A DNA stretch of 64,000 bases from Phenylobacterium sp. (GTDB lineage: Bacteria; Pseudomonadota; Alphaproteobacteria; Caulobacterales; Caulobacteraceae), in NCBI RefSeq assembly GCF_013911965.1, contig NZ_JACESE010000004.1, positions 207,609 through 271,608 of the forward strand. Reading direction: 5' to 3'. A program made the translations under genes and the position numbers. The notes below the pieces were generated by a model. That model worked only from the letters and a program-made list of their open reading frames with translations. It made no database searches and was not told where the DNA came from. Position 1 is the first letter of the stretch. Each line of letters begins with the position of its first letter. Shown piece after piece: positions 37,623-47,020 of this stretch.

Positions 37623-38138
37623 ATGACCAATCACGAGGCCAAGAGCCGTTACGACCTGGAAGAGCTGCTGGCCTGCGCCCGCGGCGAGATGTTCGGGCCC
37701 GGCAACGCCCAGCTTCCCGCTCCGCCGATGCTGCTCTTCGACCGCATCACGATGATCAACGACGACGGCGGAGAGCACGGCAAGGGCTATATCGAGGCCG
37801 AGTTCGACATCAATCCGGACCTCTGGTTCTTCGACTGCCACTTCATCCGTGACCCGGTCATGCCGGGCAGCCTCGGCCTCGACGCCCTCTGGCAGCTGGT
37901 CGGCTTCTATCTCGGCTGGATCGGCGGCAAGGGCCGCGGCCGGGCGCTGGGCTGCGGCGAGGTCAAGTTCGCCGGCGAGGTGACGCCGGACATCAAGAAG
38001 GTCACCTACAAGGTGGACATGAAGCGCGTGATCAACCGCCGCCTGGTGATGGGCATCGGCGACGGCGTCCTGCAGGCCGATGGCAACACCATCTACACCG
38101 CCGCGGATCTCCGCGTGGGCCTCTACCAGCGGCCCTGA
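37623..38138 (+). CDS. fabA: 3-hydroxydecanoyl-ACP dehydratase / isomerase FabA
   Basis: The 171-residue protein has the FabA active-site His in [27 protein letters not shown] and Asp in the same helix. It dehydrates 3-hydroxydecanoyl-ACP and isomerises trans-2 to cis-3-decenoyl-ACP, giving the double bond of unsaturated fatty acids. It is the first gene of fabA-fabB-fabI, 22 bases before fabB. The upstream 65 bases hold no clear operator. Confidence 0.96.
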   Translation: MTNHEAKSRYDLEELLACARGEMFGPGNAQLPAPPMLLFDRITMINDDGGEHGKGYIEAEFDINPDLWFFDCHFIRDPVMPGSLGLDALWQLVGFYLGWIGGKGRGRALGCGEVKFAGEVTPDIKKVTYKVDMKRVINRRLVMGIGDGVLQADGNTIYTAADLRVGLYQRP

Positions 38139-38160
38139 CCACCGAGAACGGGAGGAAAGC

Positions 38161-39375
38161 ATGCGCCGCGTCGCCATCACCGGAATCGGCATCGTTTCAT
38201 CCATCGGCAACAACGCCGACGAAGTCCTGACCTCCCTGCGCGAGGCCAGGTCCGGCATCACAGCCGCGCCGGAATATGCCGAGCTCGGCTTCCGCAGCCA
38301 GGTGCACGGCAAGCCGGACATCGACTGGGAGTCGATGGTCGACCGCCGCGCCGCGCGGTTCCTGGCCCAGGGCACGGCCTTCGGCCACATCGCCATGGAG
38401 CAGGCGATCGCCGACGCCGGCCTCTCGCCCGACGAGGTGAGCCACGAGAAGACCGGCCTGATCGTCGGCGCGGGCGGCCCGTCCACCAAGGTGATCATCG
38501 AGGCGGCGGAGACGGCGCGCACCCGCGGCCCGAAGCGGATCGGCCCCTTCGCCGTGCCCAAGGCCATGAGCTCCGGCGCCTCGGCCACGCTCGCCACCTG
38601 GTTCAAGATCCGCGGGCTGAACTTCAGCATCTCTTCGGCCTGCGCCACCTCGACCCACTGCATCGGCTCGGCCTATGAGCAGATCCAGATGGGCAAGCAG
38701 GACGTCATGTTCGCCGGCGGGACCGAGGAGCTGGACTGGTCGCTGTCGGTCCTGTTCGACGCCATGGGCGCCATGAGCTCCAACTTCAACGACCGCCCCT
38801 CCGTCGCCAGCCGCGCCTATGACGAGGCCCGCGACGGCTTCGTCATCGCCGGCGGCGCGGGCATGCTGGTCCTGGAGGAGATGGAGCGCGCCAAGGCCCG
38901 CGGGGCCAAGATCTATGGCGAGATCATCGGCTACGCCGCCAATTCCGACGGCTATGACATGGTCGCTCCCTCGGGCGAGGGCGCCGTGCGCTGCATGCGC
39001 CTGGCCATGGAAGGCCTGGGCGGGCGGAAGATCGACTATCTGAACCCGCACGGCACCTCCACGCCGGTGGGCGACATCAAGGAGATGGAGGCGGTTCGCG
39101 AGGTGTTCGGCGACGCCGCTCCGGCCATCTCCTCGACCAAGTCCCTGACCGGCCACAGCCTGGGCGCGGCGGGCGCGCAGGAGGCGATCTACTCGCTGCT
39201 CATGCTGAACAACGACTTCATGGCCAAGAGCGCCCACATCGAAAACCTGGATCCCGCCTTCGAGGGCATGCCCATCCTGCGCGAGCGTCGGGACGGCGCC
39301 TTTGAGACGGTCATGTCCAACAGCTTCGGCTTTGGCGGGACCAACGGCTGCCTGGTGATGGCGCGCGCAGGCTAG
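38161..39375 (+). CDS. fabB: 3-oxoacyl-ACP synthase I FabB
   Basis: The 404-residue ketoacyl synthase has catalytic Cys in [12 protein letters not shown], and the two His in [11 protein letters not shown] and [13 protein letters not shown]. It elongates cis-3-decenoyl-ACP and later unsaturated intermediates. The start at 38161 follows GGGAGGAAAGC, a strong ribosome site. It belongs to the fabA-fabB-fabI operon for unsaturated fatty-acid synthesis. Confidence 0.96.
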   Translation: MRRVAITGIGIVSSIGNNADEVLTSLREARSGITAAPEYAELGFRSQVHGKPDIDWESMVDRRAARFLAQGTAFGHIAMEQAIADAGLSPDEVSHEKTGLIVGAGGPSTKVIIEAAETARTRGPKRIGPFAVPKAMSSGASATLATWFKIRGLNFSISSACATSTHCIGSAYEQIQMGKQDVMFAGGTEELDWSLSVLFDAMGAMSSNFNDRPSVASRAYDEARDGFVIAGGAGMLVLEEMERAKARGAKIYGEIIGYAANSDGYDMVAPSGEGAVRCMRLAMEGLGGRKIDYLNPHGTSTPVGDIKEMEAVREVFGDAAPAISSTKSLTGHSLGAAGAQEAIYSLLMLNNDFMAKSAHIENLDPAFEGMPILRERRDGAFETVMSNSFGFGGTNGCLVMARAG

Positions 39376-39457
39376 GGCCCGCCGCGCCGCCCGACCTTGC
39401 GCCGCGGCCCGCCCGCGGCGACAACCTCTCGACATCAAATCATCCGGCGAGGAAGCC

Positions 39458-40270
39458 ATGGCCGACGCTTACGACCTGCCCAAGGGCGAGCTGATGAAGG
39501 GCAAGAAGGGTGTGGTGACCGGGGTCGCCAACCACCAGTCCATCGCCTGGGGCATCGCCAGCCAGCTGGCCGCCCAGGGGGCCGAGCTCGCCTTCCTGCA
39601 CCTGCCGGGCATGGAGCGGCGCGTGCAGCCGCTGGCCCAGGAGATCGGCGTGAAGCTGGTCGCCCCCGCCGACGTGCAGGACGACGCCTCGATGGACGCC
39701 GCCTTCCAGGCGGTGGCCGACGCCTTCGGCGAGATCGACTTCTTCGTCCACTCCATCGCCTTCGCCAACAAGGACGAGCTCAAGGGCTCGTTCGTCGACA
39801 ACACCACCCGCGAAGGCTTCCTGCGGGCCATGGACATTTCGGTCTTCTCGTTCGTCGATTGCGCCCGACGGGCCGCGGCCATGATGCCCAACGGCGGGTC
39901 GATCATGTGCATGACCTATCTCGGCGCCGAGCGGGCCATCCCGAACTACAACACCATGGGCGTGGCCAAGGCCGGGCTGGAAGCCGCCACCCGCTACGCC
40001 GCCCGCGACCTGGGGCCGAAGGGCATCCGGGTCAACGCCATCTCCGCCGGCGCCATGCGCACCCTCTCGCTGGCTGGCATCTCCGGCGGCCGCGGCATGC
40101 TGGCCCAGGGCCGCGCCATGTCGGCGATGAAGGAGGACACCTCCATGGAGGGCGTGGCCGGGGCGGCGCTGTGGCTGCTCTCGGACCTGGGCCGCTCGAC
40201 CACCGGCGAGGTGGTCCATGTGGACGCCGGCTTCCACATCATGGGCATCGCCGACGACTCCGACGGCTGA
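39458..40270 (+). CDS. fabI: Enoyl-ACP reductase FabI
   Basis: The 270-residue SDR-like reductase has the FabI signature GVVTGVANHQSIAWGIA and the catalytic Tyr and Lys in PNYNTMGVAKAGLE with the characteristic 6-residue spacing (Y-x6-K). It makes the saturated acyl-ACP with NADH and is the triclosan/diazaborine target in other bacteria. It follows fabB after 82 bases. The next gene is convergent (a TetR), and their ends lie side by side at 40270/40271. Confidence 0.95.
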   Translation: MADAYDLPKGELMKGKKGVVTGVANHQSIAWGIASQLAAQGAELAFLHLPGMERRVQPLAQEIGVKLVAPADVQDDASMDAAFQAVADAFGEIDFFVHSIAFANKDELKGSFVDNTTREGFLRAMDISVFSFVDCARRAAAMMPNGGSIMCMTYLGAERAIPNYNTMGVAKAGLEAATRYAARDLGPKGIRVNAISAGAMRTLSLAGISGGRGMLAQGRAMSAMKEDTSMEGVAGAALWLLSDLGRSTTGEVVHVDAGFHIMGIADDSDG

Positions 40271-40888
40271 TCAGCCCCCGGGCCGCGCATAGGCCCGCAT
40301 GAAGCGGCGGGCCGCCTCGCGGGCGATCCTGTCGATCTCCGCCGCCGGCAGGTCACGACCCTGGCCGAGCAGTCCCGCCACCTGATGGCCGCCGATCACC
40401 ATGCCGACGAAGAACTCGGCGGCCAGGTCGGGATCGTCCACCGCCATGCGCCCGGCCCCGGTCTCGTCCCGCAGGAAGACCGACAGCAGCCGGCGTGAGG
40501 TCCTGGGCCCCGCCTCGTAGAAGGCCTGCGCCAGGTCGGGCATGTCGTCCGAGGCCTGGATGGTCATCCGCAGCAGCGCGTTGCCGCGGGGCTTGAGCAG
40601 CATCTCGATCATGACGCGGCCGAAGCCCGCCAGCGCTTCTTCGGGATGGTCATGCGCGTCGGGCGCGGTCAGCGGGGCGGTGATCTCGCCCACCCGCTGC
40701 TCGACGATGGCCCGGATGAGATCGGCCTTGGAGCCGTAGTGGTTGTAGATCGTCTGCTTCGAGACGCCCGCCCGCCGGGCGATCTCGTCCATGGGGGTCA
40801 GGAAGCCGCACTCCCCGAAGGCCTTGGCGGCGGCGTCCAGTATGGCCTCGGTCTTGGCCTGGTCGATCTGGCCGGCGATGCGCGGCAT
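40271..40888 (-). CDS. TetR family regulator, last gene of the emrAB-like operon
   Basis: The 205-residue TetR starts MPRIAGQIDQAKTEAILDAA and has the helix-turn-helix MDEIARRAGVSKQTIYNHYG at about residues 33-52. The start codon overlaps the stop of the MFS gene (TGATG), so translation is coupled. Expressing the repressor from the operon it controls would give a negative feedback loop. The repeated TGGACT-N3-GCGTCCA sites upstream of the operon are its likely binding sites. Confidence 0.9.
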   Translation of the reverse strand: MPRIAGQIDQAKTEAILDAAAKAFGECGFLTPMDEIARRAGVSKQTIYNHYGSKADLIRAIVEQRVGEITAPLTAPDAHDHPEEALAGFGRVMIEMLLKPRGNALLRMTIQASDDMPDLAQAFYEAGPRTSRRLLSVFLRDETGAGRMAVDDPDLAAEFFVGMVIGGHQVAGLLGQGRDLPAAEIDRIAREAARRFMRAYARPGG

Positions 40889-42537
40889 CAGTGACCTCCC
40901 CCCGCCGGAGCCGCGCCCGGCGCCTTGGCCGGCGCGGCGAAGAGGGCCAGGACGGCGGCCACCGCGCAGCCGCCGGCGAGCACGAAGAAGGCGTCGCCGA
41001 AGGCCAGCACCAGGGCCTCGCGGTTCAGCAGCATGGCGAAGGCCTTGCGGCCGGCGCCCTCGGGATCGAAGACGCCGCGGGCCTCCATCATCGACGTCAG
41101 GCCTTCCAGCATGGCCTGGCTCTGCAGGCTGCCCGCGTTCACGCCGGCGCTCAGATCGGCGAAGTGCAGCGCGGTCTGGTGGCTGAGCACGGTGGTCAGC
41201 ACGGCCAGGCCGACGGCCCCGCCGATGTTGCGGATCAGGTTCACCAGGGCCGAGGCGTCCTTCATCATCGAGACCGGCAGGGTCGAGACGCTCATCTGCT
41301 GGGCGGCGATCATGGCGATCATCACGCCCAGGCCCCGCCAGACCTGGAGGGTGGCGAACTGCCAGAAACCCCAGTCCTCGGTCACATAGGCGCCGAGCCC
41401 CACCCCATAGGCGGCCAGGCCGAAGCCGATCACCATCGGGATGCGGGCGTCCATGGCCCGCACGAGCCGGCCCGCCACCGGCGCGGCGATGAACATGGTC
41501 AGGCCGGAGACCAGCATGGTGGTCCCCACCTCGGCCGCCGAGTACTGGCGCACCTGGCCGAGGAAGAGGGGCAGGATGAAGGTGCCGCCGAACAGGCTCA
41601 TGCCGGCGACGAAGTTCATCACCATGCCGAGGGAGAAGTTCCGGTCCGCGAAGGGCCTCAAGGACACGATCGGCTGACGATAGGTCAGCTGACGCCAGAT
41701 GAAGACCACCCCGGTCAGGACCGCCGTCACGGTCAGCCAGAGGATCATCGGATCCTCGAACCAGTTCTCGCTGGCGCCCTCCTCGATCACGTACTGCATC
41801 GACAGCAGGAAGACGGTCATGACCGCCAGGCCCCACCAGTCGATCCCCTTGGCGAGCGAAGGGTCGCCCTTGTCGAAGTCGGCGTAGCGGCCGACCAGGA
41901 ACATCACCAGCAGGCCCGCCGGCACGTTGATGAAGAACAGCCAGCGCCAGCCCATGGACTCCGTCAGGTGGCCCCCAAGGGTCGGCCCGATGGTGGGCGC
42001 GAGGGTGACGATGAGGCCGACGATGACATTGGCCATCACCCGCTTCTCCGGCGGGAAGACCGTCATGGCCGTGGCGAAGACCGCCGGGATCATCGCCCCG
42101 GCCGCCAGACCCTGGAAGGCGCGCATGATGATCATCATCTCCACCCCCTGGGACAGGCCCGTCAGGATGGACGTGACGATGAAGGCGGCCGCCGCGGTCA
42201 CATAGACCGGCCGCGTCCCGAACATGCGGGTGAGGTAGGCCGTCAGGGGGATGATCACCACCTCGGCCAGCAGATAGATGGTCTGCACCCAGCTGATCTG
42301 GTCGGCGCTGGCGCCGATGCCGGCCTGGATCTGGGTCAGGGAGGCGGCGACGATCTGGATGTCCAGGATCGCCATGAACTGGCCGACCACCATGCCGCCG
42401 AAGCCGAGGAACAGCTTGACCCAGTCGACCTCGCCCTGCGGATCCTCGACGCTCGTCGGCGCCGGCGCGCTGGCCACCGGCGGCGCGTCGGGATCGCGCC
42501 GGGAGAGATCGCGGGGATCGACGGTCTGGTCTGTCAT
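40888..42537 (-). CDS. emrB: DHA2 family MFS multidrug transporter (EmrB-like)
   Basis: The 549-residue protein has about fourteen predicted membrane helices and the DHA2 motifs, including LDIQIVAASLTQIQAGIGAS and the helix-4/5 loops AAGAMIPAVFATAM and PTIGPTLGGHL. With the EmrA-like adaptor and an outer-membrane channel it forms a tripartite pump driven by protons. No TolC gene is adjacent. It follows emrA after 29 bases and overlaps the tetR start. Confidence 0.93.
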   Translation of the reverse strand: MTDQTVDPRDLSRRDPDAPPVASAPAPTSVEDPQGEVDWVKLFLGFGGMVVGQFMAILDIQIVAASLTQIQAGIGASADQISWVQTIYLLAEVVIIPLTAYLTRMFGTRPVYVTAAAAFIVTSILTGLSQGVEMMIIMRAFQGLAAGAMIPAVFATAMTVFPPEKRVMANVIVGLIVTLAPTIGPTLGGHLTESMGWRWLFFINVPAGLLVMFLVGRYADFDKGDPSLAKGIDWWGLAVMTVFLLSMQYVIEEGASENWFEDPMILWLTVTAVLTGVVFIWRQLTYRQPIVSLRPFADRNFSLGMVMNFVAGMSLFGGTFILPLFLGQVRQYSAAEVGTTMLVSGLTMFIAAPVAGRLVRAMDARIPMVIGFGLAAYGVGLGAYVTEDWGFWQFATLQVWRGLGVMIAMIAAQQMSVSTLPVSMMKDASALVNLIRNIGGAVGLAVLTTVLSHQTALHFADLSAGVNAGSLQSQAMLEGLTSMMEARGVFDPEGAGRKAFAMLLNREALVLAFGDAFFVLAGGCAVAAVLALFAAPAKAPGAAPAGGGH

Positions 42538-42566
42538 GGGAGGTTCCCGGCGCGACCGTGCCGCGC

Positions 42567-43676
42567 TCAGCGGGCGTCGGCGCGTTCGACCGGCGCGGCG
42601 ATGGCCTCCGCGAAGGTCGCGCCCGGCGTCTCACGCACGTCGACCTTCACCTCCACCGACAGGCCCGGCCGCAGGGCGCCGGCCAGGGGTTGGCTGCGAT
42701 CGACGGCGATGCGGACCGGCAGCCGCTGGGCGATCTTGGTGAAGTTGCCCACGGCGTTTTCCACCGGGATCAGGGCGAACTCCGAGCCCGTCGCCGGGGC
42801 GAAGCTCTCGATGCGCCCCTCGAGGGTCTCGCCGCCGAAGGCGTCGGCGTGGATCTCCACCGTCTGGCCGATGCTCAGGCGGGCGACCTGCGTCTCCTTG
42901 AAGTTGGCCACAACATAGGCCTCGCCCACCGGGACGATGCTCATCAGCGAAGAGCCGGGACGCACGTACTGACCGGGACGAACGGCGCGGGCGCCGACCA
43001 CGCCCGCCACCGGCGCACGGATCTCGGTGCGGGAGAGATTGATCCTCGCCTGCGCCACGGCGGCGCGGGCCGCGGCGGCCTGGGCGACGGTCTGGGCGCG
43101 GGTGGAGCCGAGCGATTCGGCGGCGCGCCGCTCGGCCTCCAGCGTGGCCTGCGCCTGGGCGACCGCCGCCTGCGCCTGGCTGGCTCCGGACTTCACCGTC
43201 TGCACCCGCTGTGCGGAGACCCAGCCTTCGCGGGCGAGCCGGCCATAGCGGTCCATCTCGGCCTGGGCGAGATCGGCCTCGGCGCGGGCGCTCGCCAGGC
43301 CGGCCGCCTTCTGGGCGATCATCGCCTGCTCCAGGGCCGCCTGGTCGTCCACGCCGCGCACGGCGGCTTCCAGAGCCTGGGCGTTGGCTTCGGCCTCGGC
43401 CAGGGCGGCCTCGAACGGGGCCGGGTCGATCCGCGCCAGAAGCTGGCCCTGCTTGACCACCTCGTTGTCCGTGACCAGCACCTCGGTCACATAGCCGTCG
43501 ACCTGGGGCGCCACGGCGACCGTGTCGGCCTGGATGAAGGCGTTGTCGGTGGTTTCGAAGTTGCGGCGGCCCATCCACCAGGCGCCGCCGCCCGCCACGA
43601 GGGCGACGACCACCAGGGCGGCGATGACGGCCGCGGGCCGGATCTTCAGGCTCTTGATCTTGGCGATCGGGGACAT
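42567..43676 (-). CDS. emrA: HlyD family efflux periplasmic adaptor (EmrA-like)
   Basis: From the ATG at 43676 this is a 369-residue adaptor. It has an N-terminal membrane anchor (AVIAALVVVALVAGGGAWWMG), a lipoyl domain (VDGYVTEVLVTDNEVVKQGQ), a long Ala/Glu/Gln-rich coiled-coil hairpin, and the return lipoyl half (TEIRAPVAGVVG). A beta-barrel with AFGGETLEGRIESFAPATGS follows. It links the MFS pump to the outer membrane. Upstream in the 212-base gap lie two nearly identical 16-base palindromes. Confidence 0.92.
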   Translation of the reverse strand: MSPIAKIKSLKIRPAAVIAALVVVALVAGGGAWWMGRRNFETTDNAFIQADTVAVAPQVDGYVTEVLVTDNEVVKQGQLLARIDPAPFEAALAEAEANAQALEAAVRGVDDQAALEQAMIAQKAAGLASARAEADLAQAEMDRYGRLAREGWVSAQRVQTVKSGASQAQAAVAQAQATLEAERRAAESLGSTRAQTVAQAAAARAAVAQARINLSRTEIRAPVAGVVGARAVRPGQYVRPGSSLMSIVPVGEAYVVANFKETQVARLSIGQTVEIHADAFGGETLEGRIESFAPATGSEFALIPVENAVGNFTKIAQRLPVRIAVDRSQPLAGALRPGLSVEVKVDVRETPGATFAEAIAAPVERADAR

Positions 43677-43726
43677 TCGGCGGCTCGGATCTGGAACGGG
43701 GCGCCAGGCGCGCCCGGAATGAAAAA

Positions 43727-43742
43727 TGGACTGCAGCGTCCA
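43727..43742. promoter_or_regulatory. Candidate operator 1 of the emr operon (TGGACTGCAGCGTCCA)
   Basis: This 16-base site has arms TGGAC and GTCCA. It is 51 bases before the emrA ATG and matches the second site at 43790 in 13 of 16 positions, differing only in the centre. Likely target of the tetR gene at the end of the operon. Confidence 0.68.
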
Positions 43743-43789
43743 GAATGTCCGGCAGATAGTGAAGGCTTCCCTCACGTTCAACCGAAAAC

Positions 43790-43805
43790 TGGACTCTCGC
43801 GTCCA
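43790..43805. promoter_or_regulatory. Candidate operator 2 of the emr operon (TGGACTCTCGCGTCCA)
   Basis: Same arms and spacing as site 1; the centres are 63 bases apart, about six helical turns, so both dimers would sit on one face of the DNA. It also lies about 85 bases before the divergent ubiH-like gene. Confidence 0.68.
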
Positions 43806-43888
43806 ACAATAGCCCGGGCCGGGGAAATCCTCGCCGGCGATCGCGCTGGCCGCTGGACGGGAGCGCGTCGGAAGCGCCATATCGCCCC

Positions 43889-45139
43889 ATGCAAGGTTCC
43901 GATCCCGACGTGATCATCGCCGGCGCCGGCATGGCCGGCGCCACCCTGGCGCTTTCGCTGTCGCGCGCCGGTCTGAAGCCGCTGCTGATCGACCCGGCCC
44001 CGTTCGAGACGCAGCTCGCCCCCACCTTCGACGGCCGGGCCTCGGCCATCGCCTATGCCGCCTTCCGCCAGTGGCGGGCGATCGGCGTCGGCGAGGCGCT
44101 GGCGCCCCACGCCCAGCGGATCGAGCAGATCCTGGTCACCGACGGCCGGGCGCCCGGGGCCGCGACGGCCGCGCCCCTGCCCTTCCACCTGCGCTTCGAT
44201 TCCGACGAGATCGCCGACCGCTCCGACGGCGAACCGCTGGGCTACCTTCTGGAGAACCGGCAGACGCGCGCCGCCCTCTCCCAGGCGGTGGTCGAGGCCG
44301 GCATTCCCGTGCTCGCGCCCGCCCGGGTGGCGAGCGCGACCTTCGGCAAGGACGCCGCCGAGGTGACCCTCGACGACGGCCGCGTTCTTCGCGCGCCGCT
44401 CGCCATCGGCGCCGAGGGCCGCGGCTCGGTTCTGCGCCGAGCGGCCGGCGTCGGGACCATCGGCTGGGACTATCGGCAGGTGGGGGTGGTCGCCACCGTC
44501 CGCCTGGACCGGCCGCACGAGGGCGTGGCGCACGAATACTTCCTGCCCGGCGGCCCCTTCGCCATCCTGCCGCTGACGGAGAACCGCGCGAGCCTCGTCT
44601 GGACCGAAAGCGTGGCCAAGGGCGCGACGCTGAAAGCCGCCCGCCCCGAAGTCTTCCACGCCCACCTCATGCGCCGCTTCGGCGACTTCCTCGGCCAGGC
44701 GCGGCTGGACGGACCGGTCTTCTCCTATCCCCTGTCGCTGCAACTGGCCGAACGGTTCACCGCGCCGCGGCTGGCCCTGCTGGGCGATGCGGCCCACGGG
44801 GTCCATCCCATCGCAGGCCAGGGGCTGAACCTGGGGCTGAAGGGCGCTGCGGCGCTGGCCGAGACCCTGGTCGATGCGGCGCGTCTGGGCGAGGACATCG
44901 GCTCCGAAGCCGTGCTGGAGCGCTACGCCCGCTGGCGGCGGTTCGACACCGCCATGCTGAGCGCGGGCATGGACGCCTTCGTCCACCTGTTCTCGAACGA
45001 CAATCCGGTCCTGCGGCTGGCGCGGGGCGTCGGCATGGCGGCCGTCAACCGCATCCCGCCGGCGCGGAAGATGTTCATGCAGGAGGCCGGCGGCGCTTTC
45101 GGCGACCTGCCGAGGCTGCTGCGCGGCGAGGCGCTGTAG
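43889..45139 (+). CDS. UbiH/UbiF family FAD-dependent hydroxylase
   Basis: The 416-residue flavoprotein has an N-terminal dinucleotide motif IIAGAGMAGATLALSLSRAG and the GD motif GDAAHGVHPIAGQGLNLGLKG typical of ubiquinone hydroxylases, plus the DG-type segment VTLDDGRVLRAPLAIGAEG. It probably hydroxylates the quinone ring in ubiquinone synthesis in the membrane complex. Which position cannot be told without a tree. The upstream region is shared with the emr operon. Confidence 0.88.
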   Translation: MQGSDPDVIIAGAGMAGATLALSLSRAGLKPLLIDPAPFETQLAPTFDGRASAIAYAAFRQWRAIGVGEALAPHAQRIEQILVTDGRAPGAATAAPLPFHLRFDSDEIADRSDGEPLGYLLENRQTRAALSQAVVEAGIPVLAPARVASATFGKDAAEVTLDDGRVLRAPLAIGAEGRGSVLRRAAGVGTIGWDYRQVGVVATVRLDRPHEGVAHEYFLPGGPFAILPLTENRASLVWTESVAKGATLKAARPEVFHAHLMRRFGDFLGQARLDGPVFSYPLSLQLAERFTAPRLALLGDAAHGVHPIAGQGLNLGLKGAAALAETLVDAARLGEDIGSEAVLERYARWRRFDTAMLSAGMDAFVHLFSNDNPVLRLARGVGMAAVNRIPPARKMFMQEAGGAFGDLPRLLRGEAL

Positions 45140-45145
45140 GCGCGG

Positions 45146-45349
45146 TCAGGCGTCCAGTTCGCGCGCTTCCTCGGGCAGCATGATCGGCACGCCGTCGCGC
45201 ACCGGATAGGCGAGCTTCGCCTGCCGGCTGATCAGTTCGCCCTTCTCGCGGTCATATTCCAGCGGCCCGTGGCTGACCGGGCAGACCAGGATTTCCAGGA
45301 GCCGGGGATCGATCTCGGCGCTGAGGGCGGGAGGCGTTTCGCTCGTCAT
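45146..45349 (-). CDS. Trm112 family protein
   Basis: The 67-residue protein is of the Trm112/UPF0434 type: [20 protein letters not shown], then [21 protein letters not shown]. The archaeal and eukaryotic members activate methyltransferases; the bacterial role is less clear. It is the last gene of an operon with a LON-domain protein and a thioredoxin-like chaperone. Confidence 0.9.
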   Translation of the reverse strand: MTSETPPALSAEIDPRLLEILVCPVSHGPLEYDREKGELISRQAKLAYPVRDGVPIMLPEEARELDA

Positions 45350-45373
45350 GGGGCGTCCTCTTAATCGAGAGCG

Positions 45374-46033
45374 CTACTGGACGCTATGGGGAGCGTCGTC
45401 GTCGTCCTCCAGGGCGTCGATCTCCAGGAGGGCGGTCAGGGCCGCGGCGCGGTCGGTCAGGCTGGCGGCTTCCAGCAGGGCCTGCTTCTCCGACGGTTCG
45501 AAGGGCAGGCCCATGGTCAGGCTGGTCACCAGCGGCTCGATCGGCGCGGTCATCGCCGTCTCGTCGTCGATGTCGAGTTCGCGGCGGTTGAGATAGCGCT
45601 TCAGCGCCCGGGCGAAGCGCTCGCGGTCGAGATCCGGCGCCTGCTGGTCCTCCGGCGAGAGATCGGCCTCGAAGCGCGCGAAATCGGCCCGTATCTGCCG
45701 GTAAGGCGAACGCACGGCCAGCTCCTCGCCGGCGGCGAAACGGCAGACGCCGGTGAGCGTGATCAGATAACGGCCGTCGGAGGTTTCGGCGAAGCTGGTG
45801 ATGCGGCCGGCGCAGCCCACGGCGGTGAGGTTCGGCCGCGCCCGCTCGCCGCCGGGCTTGGTCTGGATCATGCCGATGATGCGGTCGCCGGCCATGACGT
45901 CGTCCACCATGTTCAGATAGCGCGGCTCGAAGATCTGCAGCGGCAGGTCGCCGCCGGGCAGCAGCACCGCCCCGTCGAGGGGAAACACCGGAATGACCTG
46001 CGGCAGGTCGGCCGCGCGCCGGTAGCCCGGCAT
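45374..46033 (-). CDS. LON peptidase substrate-binding domain protein (no protease domain)
   Basis: The 219-residue protein consists of the LON N-terminal domain alone. It has PQVIPVFPLDGAVLLPGGDLPLQIFEPRY near the start, with GDRIIGMIQTK and GRITSFAETSDGRYLITLTGVCRF downstream. There is no AAA+ or Ser-Lys protease domain, so it binds rather than cuts substrates. It lies between the thioredoxin-TPR and Trm112 genes with 17- and 24-base gaps. The grouping suggests protein quality control. Confidence 0.9.
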   Translation of the reverse strand: MPGYRRAADLPQVIPVFPLDGAVLLPGGDLPLQIFEPRYLNMVDDVMAGDRIIGMIQTKPGGERARPNLTAVGCAGRITSFAETSDGRYLITLTGVCRFAAGEELAVRSPYRQIRADFARFEADLSPEDQQAPDLDRERFARALKRYLNRRELDIDDETAMTAPIEPLVTSLTMGLPFEPSEKQALLEAASLTDRAAALTALLEIDALEDDDDAPHSVQ

Positions 46034-46050
46034 GAGAACCTCTCTTTCCG

Positions 46051-46947
46051 CTATGAGAACAGTATGGCCGACAGGCGCCGGCGACCGGTGCGGGCGACCT
46101 CCGATCCCGGGCCGGCGGCCTCGAAGATGGTCAGCAGCTGCTTGCGGGCGGCCTCGTCGTTCCAGGCCCGGTCGCGCTCGATGATGTGCAGCAGATGGTC
46201 GGCCGCCGCCTCCATGCGCCCGCGGCCGGCCAGGGCCTTGGCCAGGGCCAGGCGGGCCTCGTGATCGTCCGGATCGGCTTCCAGCCGGCGTTCGAACTCG
46301 GCGGTCTCCGACGGCGCCTCGGCGGCGAGGTTCAGGGCCGCCCGCACGCTGTCCAGATCGGGGTCCTTGGCGTCGGCCGGCGCCATGGCCAGCACCTCGC
46401 GGGCGCGCTCGGCGTCGCCGCCGGCGAGGTAGCAGCGGGCGAGCCCGCCCAGCGCCTTCACATTGTCCGGTTCGGCCTGGATCACCTGGGCGAAGGCCTG
46501 GGCCGCGGACGCCAGATCGCCGGCCTCGAGGGCCTCCCTGGCCATGGCGACCACCTCGTCGAGGCTGCTGGGACCGGCCATGGCCGCCAGCTTGTCGACA
46601 AAGGCCTTCACCTGGCTCTCCGGCAGGGCGCCCATGAAGCCGTCCACGGGCCGGCCCTCGTGGAAGGCGAAGACGGCGGGAATGGACTGCACGCGCAGCT
46701 GGCCGGCGAAGGCGGGATTCTGGTCGATGTCGATCTTGACCATCCGGACCTTGCCCTTGGCGGCGGCGACCGCGCGCTCCAGGGCGGGGCCGAGCTGGCG
46801 GCAGGGGCCGCACCAGGGGGCCCAGAAATCGACGATGACCGGCGTCTCGCGGCTGGCTTCGACCACGTCGGCCATGAAGCTGGCGTCGGTCGCGTCCTTG
46901 ACCAGGTCGCCGACGGGCGGGGCGGCGGCATCTCCGATGAGGGTCAT
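46051..46947 (-). CDS. cnoX: Thioredoxin-TPR co-chaperone (CnoX/YbbN family)
   Basis: The 298-residue protein joins a thioredoxin domain with a redox motif WCGPCR (Cys46 and Cys49) to a TPR region (QAEPDNVKALGGLARCYLAG, LEADPDDHEARLALAKAL). The E. coli homologue lacks the first cysteine, while this one keeps the full pair, so it may still have thiol activity. The family protects chaperone substrates from oxidation and works with GroEL or DnaK. It heads the operon with the LON-domain and Trm112 genes. Confidence 0.88.
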   Translation of the reverse strand: MTLIGDAAAPPVGDLVKDATDASFMADVVEASRETPVIVDFWAPWCGPCRQLGPALERAVAAAKGKVRMVKIDIDQNPAFAGQLRVQSIPAVFAFHEGRPVDGFMGALPESQVKAFVDKLAAMAGPSSLDEVVAMAREALEAGDLASAAQAFAQVIQAEPDNVKALGGLARCYLAGGDAERAREVLAMAPADAKDPDLDSVRAALNLAAEAPSETAEFERRLEADPDDHEARLALAKALAGRGRMEAAADHLLHIIERDRAWNDEAARKQLLTIFEAAGPGSEVARTGRRRLSAILFS

Positions 46948-47020
46948 GGGAATCTCGTCTCTTGGTGTCTCAGAGGGCGGAACGCAGGCGGGCCTAAGAT
47001 GGTCCCATGCCGCGGTCCCT

